Below, piece by piece: positions 7,835 to 11,796 of a DNA stretch of 11,796 bases. The notes under the pieces are model-generated. The model was not told the origin of the DNA and ran no database searches. It saw nothing but the letters and a program-made list of their open reading frames with translations. This stretch comes from Porphyrobacter sp. (GTDB lineage Bacteria; Pseudomonadota; Alphaproteobacteria; Sphingomonadales; Sphingomonadaceae). The stretch covers positions 1 through 11,796 of the forward strand of contig JACIYY010000084.1 of NCBI GenBank assembly GCA_014359685.1, given 5' to 3'. The translations under genes were made by a program, and so were the position numbers. Position 1 is the stretch's first letter. Each line of letters opens with the position of its first letter.

Positions 7835-8379
7835 CAGACGGTGCCTTCCACTTCGTCGCGCAGGGCAGTGCCGTGGCGGAACACCCGGGCAAGGATGAAC
7901 AGGACCAGGATCAGCAGCACGCCCGATCCGCCGGTCCCGATGTCGACATCGACATCGGCATCGAGTCCGGCAGCGGCAGCCATCCGCGCGGCCTGCGTGA
8001 CCAGCGCGCCGATCGCCAACCCCAGCACCTCCCCGGCGACGACCAGCCAGGCCATGCGGTTGAGCCGCGTGGCGTTCTGCGGGATGAACGGATCGCCCTC
8101 TCCGACGCTGGCGACGATCCGCCACAGCATCTGCAGGAAGGCGATCAGCAGCCCCATCAGCGCCGCGACGGCAACCAGCAGGGCGACGATTGCAGGAATG
8201 AGCGCGGCGGAAACCGGCTGCTCCGCCTCCGCCGACAGCTCCGCCAGGATGTCGGCCTGCAGGAACGGCACCGCCCCGGCACCGATTAGCAGGCACGCGG
8301 CGGCGAAGGCGACAACGCCCATGATGAATGCGAGCAGCGCCTTGGCGGCGGTGAGCAGGGGGTCTCTGGCAAGGGGCAC
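7834..8379 (-). CDS. DUF2975 domain membrane protein
   Basis: This 181-residue inner-membrane protein has four predicted membrane helices, at about 14-38, 58-83, 107-130 and 152-168. The GEGDPFIPQNATRLNRMAW motif (93-111) before the third helix and the ending ARVFRHGTALRDEVEGTV are typical of DUF2975 proteins as I remember them. The function of this family is not established. The loop before the last helix is unusually acidic and regular (DADVDVDIGTGGSG, 140-153). Translation starts at a GTG (8377-8379) with AAGGAC (8387-8392) 7 nt upstream; no in-frame ATG fits. It follows the 43-residue ORF by 18 bp and overlaps the regulator by one base, so the three form a tight transcription unit. A membrane sensor or anti-regulator for the small HTH protein is a plausible role, by inference only. 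Confidence 0.85.
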   Translation of the reverse strand: MPLARDPLLTAAKALLAFIMGVVAFAAACLLIGAGAVPFLQADILAELSAEAEQPVSAALIPAIVALLVAVAALMGLLIAFLQMLWRIVASVGEGDPFIPQNATRLNRMAWLVVAGEVLGLAIGALVTQAARMAAAAGLDADVDVDIGTGGSGVLLILVLFILARVFRHGTALRDEVEGTV

Positions 8380-8397
8380 GGGGATCGTCCTTCGGGT

Positions 8398-8529
8398 TCA
8401 GGCCAGCACCGGCGCGGCGGGAAGTGCGGCGGCGGAGGGCTGGGGCGCGATCATGATCGGGGCGATGCCGGCGGCGGCGATGAGGATCGCGGCGAGCGCG
8501 GCGGCGGCGGATTGGAGCAGGTCTGGCAT
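8398..8529 (-). CDS. Small hydrophobic protein (43 residues), function unknown
   Basis: The frame reads MPDLLQSAAAALAAILIAAA, then GIAPIMIAPQPSAAALPAAPVLA and stop. A single hydrophobic segment (about 4-27) is followed by a Pro/Ala-rich tail. The segment could be a membrane anchor or a signal sequence. AGGAA (8537-8541) lies 7 nt before the ATG, and the gene ends 18 bp before the DUF2975 start, both of which favour a real gene at the head of the operon. Short GC-rich, Ala-rich frames can arise by chance, and there is no family match to lean on. It could also act as a leader ORF that opens up translation of the next gene. Confidence 0.55.
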   Translation of the reverse strand: MPDLLQSAAAALAAILIAAAGIAPIMIAPQPSAAALPAAPVLA

Positions 8530-8559
8530 GCGCGGGTTCCTGGTGGAGGATGTTGATTG

Positions 8560-8588
8560 CCGATAATGCCGGTTCAGCACATCGTCAA
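8560..8588 (-). promoter_or_regulatory. Promoter of the DUF2975/HTH operon
   Basis: On the minus strand TTGACG (8583-8588) is followed, after 17 nt, by TATCGG (8560-8565). The -35 is good and the -10 matches only its first half. It ends 31 bp before the 43-residue ORF and overlaps the CGATA/TATCG box cluster, as expected for a repressible promoter. Confidence 0.5.
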
Positions 8589-8626
8589 TCGATAATATCG
8601 TTTGTCGATGTTTGGTATATCGTTTG
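8561..8626. promoter_or_regulatory. Cluster of CGATA/TATCG boxes, candidate operator
   Basis: In an A+T-rich island within GC-rich DNA, CGATA lies at 8561-8565 and 8590-8594, and its inverse TATCG at 8596-8600 and 8618-8622. The middle pair forms a palindrome, CGATA-A-TATCG (8590-8600). A 10-bp direct repeat ATATCGTTTG recurs at 8595-8604 and 8617-8626, 22 bp apart, about two helical turns. The boxes flank and overlap the promoter of the DUF2975/HTH operon. Binding by the encoded HTH protein is inference. Confidence 0.5.
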
Positions 8627-8677
8627 CCAGCAGCGGATGGGGAGGCGCTGGCCGGGGACCGTCCCGCCATCGGCGCC

Positions 8678-8706
8678 TTGACTCCGCCGGCTGCCAATCC
8701 TACATC
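8678..8706 (+). promoter_or_regulatory. Candidate rpoB promoter
   Basis: TTGACT (8678-8683), a 17-nt spacer and TACATC (8701-8706) give a good -35 with a weak -10. TTGACT-type -35 sequences with poor -10 elements are common at strong growth-linked promoters in alphaproteobacteria. It lies about 220 bp before rpoB and points away from the DUF2975 operon. Confidence 0.5.
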
Positions 8707-8926
8707 CCGCCCCTGCCGACGCGCTTCGAGCGAGGCGGGCCTTACGCGGGGGCCTGCTCAGGATGGAAGCCCGGCCATTCCGTGAGACGACCAGATGCCA
8801 GAGGCAGGGCGGGGGCAACCCCGGCCCTCCTGTTGCGCTTCGTCTCCCGGGCCATCGCCCCGCTGCGGCACGCATTCCCCGGTCGGCCCCAGCGCCGGCC
8901 CGCACAGACAAAGAGGCATCTCCTTC
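8707..8926 (+). promoter_or_regulatory. Structured 5' leader of rpoB
   Basis: About 215 nt lie between the proposed start of transcription and the rpoB ATG. A stem of about 8 bp including two G-U pairs is possible between GGCGGGCC and GGCCTGCT (about 8734-8759). A stronger hairpin follows, with CCCC pairing to GGGG around a GCAA loop and GGGC/GCCC below it (8802-8831). Neither is followed by a T-tract. Together with the promoter and operator regions it makes up the 397-bp gene-free stretch 8530-8926. Folding is by eye and no known riboswitch was recognised. Confidence 0.4.
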
Positions 8927-11796
8927 ATGGCGACCAACTTCTCCGAAGCCACCGGCACGTCCACGGGCACCCCGGTCGGAAGCAAGAAGAAGCGGATCCG
9001 CAAGATCTTCGGCGATATCCACGAAGTGGTGGAGATGCCCAACCTGATCGAGGTGCAGCGCGAAAGCTACGAGCAGTTCCTGCGCTCCGATCGCGAGACC
9101 GGCTATGTCTCGGGCCTGGAGAAGACGCTGCGTTCGGTGTTCCCGATCCGCGATTTCGCCGGCACGGCCGAGCTGGACTTTGTCCATTACGAGCTGGAAG
9201 ACCCCAAGTTCGACACCACCGAATGCCGCCAGCGCGGCATCACCTATGCGGCGCCGATGAAGGTGACGCTGCGGCTGATCGTGTTCGAGGTCGATCCCGA
9301 TACGGACACCCGCTCGGTCCTCGATATCAAGGAGCAGGATGTCTACATGGGCGACATGCCGCTCATGACCGAGAACGGCACCTTCATCATCAACGGCACC
9401 GAGCGGGTGATCGTCAGCCAGATGCACCGCTCGCCCGGCGTGCTGTTCGACCACGACCGCGGCAAGACCCATTCCAGCGGCAAGTTCCTGTTCGCGGCGC
9501 GGGTGATCCCCTATCGCGGCAGCTGGCTGGACTTCGAGTTCGACGCCAAGGACATCGTCAACGTCCGCATCGACCGCAAGCGCAAGCTGCCGGTGACCTC
9601 GCTGCTCTATGCGCTGGGCCTCGATGACGAGCAGATTCTCGACCATTTCTACCGCCATGTGACATGGAAGCGGGCGGCCGGCGGGTGGGAAATCCCCTTC
9701 GTTGCCGATGCGTGGCGCGGCCAGAAGCCGAGCTTCCCGCTGATCGACGCCAAGACCGGCGAGGAGGTGTTCCCCGCCAACCAGAAGGTCTCTCCGCGCG
9801 CCGCCAACAAGGCGGCCAAGGACGGGCTGTCGACGCTGCTGATCCCGACCGAGGAGGTGTTCGGCCGCTATTCCGCGCGCGACCTGATCGACGAGGCGAC
9901 CGGGCGCATCTATATCGAGGCGGGCGACGAGGTGTCCCCTGAGAACCTCGAGAAGATCGATGCCGCGGGCATCGATCGGCTAGACCTGCTCGATATCGAT
10001 CACGTCTCCACCGGCCCGTGGATCCGCAACACGATGAAGGCGGACAGGGCGGAGAACCGCGACGAGGGGCTGGAGGCGATCTACAAGGTCATGCGCCCCG
10101 GCGAGCCGCCGACCAAGGAGACGGCCGAGGCGCTATTCGAGGGGCTGTTCTTCGATCCCGAGCGCTACGACCTGTCGGCCGTCGGCCGCGTCAAGCTGAA
10201 CATGCGCCTCGGCCTCGATGCCGAGGATACCGTCACCACGCTGCGCCGCGAGGACATCCTGGCGGTGGTCAAGGAGCTGGTCAATCTCAAGGACGGCAAG
10301 GGCGAGGTCGACGACATCGACAATCTCGGCAACCGGCGCGTCCGTTCGGTCGGCGAGCTGCTGGAGAACCAGTACCGCGTCGGCCTGCTGCGCATGGAGC
10401 GCGCGGTGAAGGAGCGGATGAGCTCGGTCGATGTCTCGACCGTGATGCCCAACGACCTGATCAACGCCAAGCCGGCAGTGGCGGCGGTGCGCGAGTTCTT
10501 CGGCTCCAGCCAGCTCAGCCAGTTCATGGACCAGACCAATCCGCTGTCCGAAGTGACGCACAAGCGCCGCGTCTCGGCGCTCGGGCCGGGCGGCCTGACG
10601 CGTGAGCGCGCGGGCTTCGAGGTGCGCGACGTTCACCCGACCCATTACGGCCGGATCTGCCCGATCGAGACGCCGGAAGGGCCGAATATCGGCCTCATCA
10701 ACTCGCTCAGCACGTTTGCGCGGGTCAACAAATACGGCTTCATCGAAACCCCCTACCGCACCGTCGTCGACGGCAAGGTGCAGGACGAGGTGATCTACCT
10801 GTCGGCGATGGAGGAGCAGAAGCACACCGTCGCGCAGGCTTCGGCCGAGCTCAACGAGGACGGCAGCTTCGTGGAGGAGCTGGTCTCCACCCGCCAGAAC
10901 GGTGAGTTCACCCTGTCCCCGCGCGAGAACGTCACGCTGATGGACGTCAGCCCCAAGCAGCTGGTCTCGGTCGCCGCGTCGCTGATCCCGTTCCTGGAGA
11001 ACGATGACGCCAACCGGGCGCTGATGGGCTCCAACATGCAGCGCCAGGCGGTGCCGCTGGTCCGGGCCGAGGCGCCGTTCGTGGGCACCGGCATGGAAGA
11101 GACCGTGGCGCGCGACAGCGGCGCGGCGATCTCCGCGCTGCGTTCGGGCGTGGTCGACCAGGTCGATGCCAGCCGCATCGTGGTGCGCGCCAGCGGCGAG
11201 GTCGATGCCGCCAATCCCGGCGTCGACATCTACTCGCTGCAGAAGTTCCAGCGTTCCAACCAGAACACCTGCATCAACCAGCGCCCGCTGGTGAAGGTGG
11301 GCGATGTGGTGGAGCAGGGCGATATCATCGCCGACGGCCCCTCGACCGATCTCGGCGAGCTGGCGCTGGGCCGCAACAGCCTGGTCGCCTTCATGCCGTG
11401 GAACGGCTACAATTACGAGGATTCGATCCTGATCTCCGAGCGGATCGTCAAGGACGACGTCTTCACCTCGATCCATATCGAGGAGTTCGAGGTGATGGCC
11501 CGCGACACCAAGCTGGGGCCGGAGGACATCACCCGCGACATCCCCAATGTCGGCGAGGAGGCGCTGCGCAACCTCGACGAGGCGGGCATCGTCTATATCG
11601 GCGCCGAAGTGCATCCGGGCGATATCCTGGTCGGCAAGATCACCCCCAAGGGCGAATCGCCGATGACGCCCGAGGAGAAGCTGCTGCGCGCGATCTTCGG
11701 CGAGAAGGCCAGCGACGTGCGCGACACCTCGCTGCGGCTGCCGCCGGGCGTGTCGGGCACGATCGTCGAGGTGCGGGTGTTCAACCGCCACGGCAT
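8927..11796 (+). CDS. rpoB: DNA-directed RNA polymerase beta subunit (partial, 3' end missing)
   Basis: The first 956 codons are present without a frameshift; about 400 more are expected beyond the edge. RpoB forms much of the RNA polymerase active-site cleft and the rifampicin pocket. The start [16 protein letters not shown] precedes the conserved [14 protein letters not shown] and [18 protein letters not shown]. Other landmarks are [18 protein letters not shown], the rifampicin region [20 protein letters not shown] (526-545), [23 protein letters not shown], and GYNYEDS (827-833) with the acidic pair E831-D832. The residues equivalent to E. coli D516, H526 and S531 are wild type (D535, H545, S550). 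The ATG at 8927 is preceded by AAGAGG (8911-8916), a longish 10 nt away. rpoC would be expected downstream. rplL does not precede it, which is unusual. Confidence 0.98.
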   Translation, partial: MATNFSEATGTSTGTPVGSKKKRIRKIFGDIHEVVEMPNLIEVQRESYEQFLRSDRETGYVSGLEKTLRSVFPIRDFAGTAELDFVHYELEDPKFDTTECRQRGITYAAPMKVTLRLIVFEVDPDTDTRSVLDIKEQDVYMGDMPLMTENGTFIINGTERVIVSQMHRSPGVLFDHDRGKTHSSGKFLFAARVIPYRGSWLDFEFDAKDIVNVRIDRKRKLPVTSLLYALGLDDEQILDHFYRHVTWKRAAGGWEIPFVADAWRGQKPSFPLIDAKTGEEVFPANQKVSPRAANKAAKDGLSTLLIPTEEVFGRYSARDLIDEATGRIYIEAGDEVSPENLEKIDAAGIDRLDLLDIDHVSTGPWIRNTMKADRAENRDEGLEAIYKVMRPGEPPTKETAEALFEGLFFDPERYDLSAVGRVKLNMRLGLDAEDTVTTLRREDILAVVKELVNLKDGKGEVDDIDNLGNRRVRSVGELLENQYRVGLLRMERAVKERMSSVDVSTVMPNDLINAKPAVAAVREFFGSSQLSQFMDQTNPLSEVTHKRRVSALGPGGLTRERAGFEVRDVHPTHYGRICPIETPEGPNIGLINSLSTFARVNKYGFIETPYRTVVDGKVQDEVIYLSAMEEQKHTVAQASAELNEDGSFVEELVSTRQNGEFTLSPRENVTLMDVSPKQLVSVAASLIPFLENDDANRALMGSNMQRQAVPLVRAEAPFVGTGMEETVARDSGAAISALRSGVVDQVDASRIVVRASGEVDAANPGVDIYSLQKFQRSNQNTCINQRPLVKVGDVVEQGDIIADGPSTDLGELALGRNSLVAFMPWNGYNYEDSILISERIVKDDVFTSIHIEEFEVMARDTKLGPEDITRDIPNVGEEALRNLDEAGIVYIGAEVHPGDILVGKITPKGESPMTPEEKLLRAIFGEKASDVRDTSLRLPPGVSGTIVEVRVFNRHG

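Noticed and set aside
7835..8296. A long N-terminal extension of the small HTH protein (222 codons in total)
   Set aside because: The extra part is out of frame with, and wholly inside, the DUF2975 gene, and is Arg/Gly/Ala-rich. Only the last 68 codons have family features, and they start at a coupled ATG.
8763..9047. A possible leader-peptide ORF in the rpoB leader
   Set aside because: The ATG has no properly spaced ribosome site, the frame overlaps the rpoB start by over 100 bp, and the translation is Arg/Pro-rich without any attenuator-like codon run.
8602..9627. A 341-codon plus-strand frame over the start of rpoB
   Set aside because: It is in a different frame from rpoB and its translation is Arg-rich shadow sequence.
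10502..10600. Possible rifampicin-resistance substitutions in rpoB
   Set aside because: The key positions are the wild-type Asp, His and Ser. The Thr in DQTNP, where E. coli has Asn, looks like lineage variation and is not evidence of resistance.
10133..11791. A 552-codon minus-strand frame opposite rpoB
   Set aside because: It is antisense to conserved rpoB codons, with His/Asp/Arg/Leu-rich shadow composition.

Overview
This GC-rich window reads as chromosome of an alphaproteobacterium, most likely of the order Sphingomonadales (Erythrobacteraceae or Sphingomonadaceae). The grounds are the style of the GroEL, L7/L12 and RpoB proteins, a CIRCE-controlled groESL operon, and the [10 protein letters not shown]...[18 protein letters not shown] start of RpoB. 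The order is recognised from remembered family sequences, not from a search. Nothing points to a phage, plasmid or genomic island, and no transposase, tRNA, rRNA or CRISPR array was seen.

Layout, left to right. (1) 1-1698, plus strand: the last 45 codons of gltB, a palindromic repeat, then complete gltD; together these encode glutamate synthase. (2) 1830-3980, minus strand: groES-groEL with a sigma-70-like promoter, a CIRCE operator and a strong intrinsic terminator that converges on gltD. (3) 4005-5417, minus strand: a MATE-family efflux transporter. (4) 5591-5806, plus strand: a 71-residue acidic lipoprotein. (5) 5862-7234, minus strand: rplJ-rplL (ribosomal stalk proteins L10 and L7/L12) with a structured L10-type leader. 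(6) 7183-8588, minus strand: a probable four-gene operon of a 43-residue hydrophobic protein, a DUF2975 membrane protein, a small Cro/XRE-type DNA-binding protein and a 101-residue lipoprotein. (7) 8678-11796, plus strand: rpoB with its own promoter and a leader of about 215 nt, running off the right edge.

Most of the window is housekeeping. The most interesting part is 6300-8930. In many bacteria rplJ-rplL lies directly upstream of rpoB-rpoC in one operon. Here rplJL points away from rpoB and about 2 kb of unrelated membrane, regulator and lipoprotein genes lies between them. Each half appears to have its own promoter, and the two proposed promoters share a TTGACTC -35 region. The proposed rplJ promoter is nested in the terminator of the preceding operon, so that transcripts starting there would lack one arm of the terminator hairpin.

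The DUF2975/HTH operon has a cluster of CGATA/TATCG half-sites over its promoter and is the best candidate for a little-described self-regulating membrane system. I do not see a clearly unprecedented system. All promoter, operator and RNA-structure calls are by eye.
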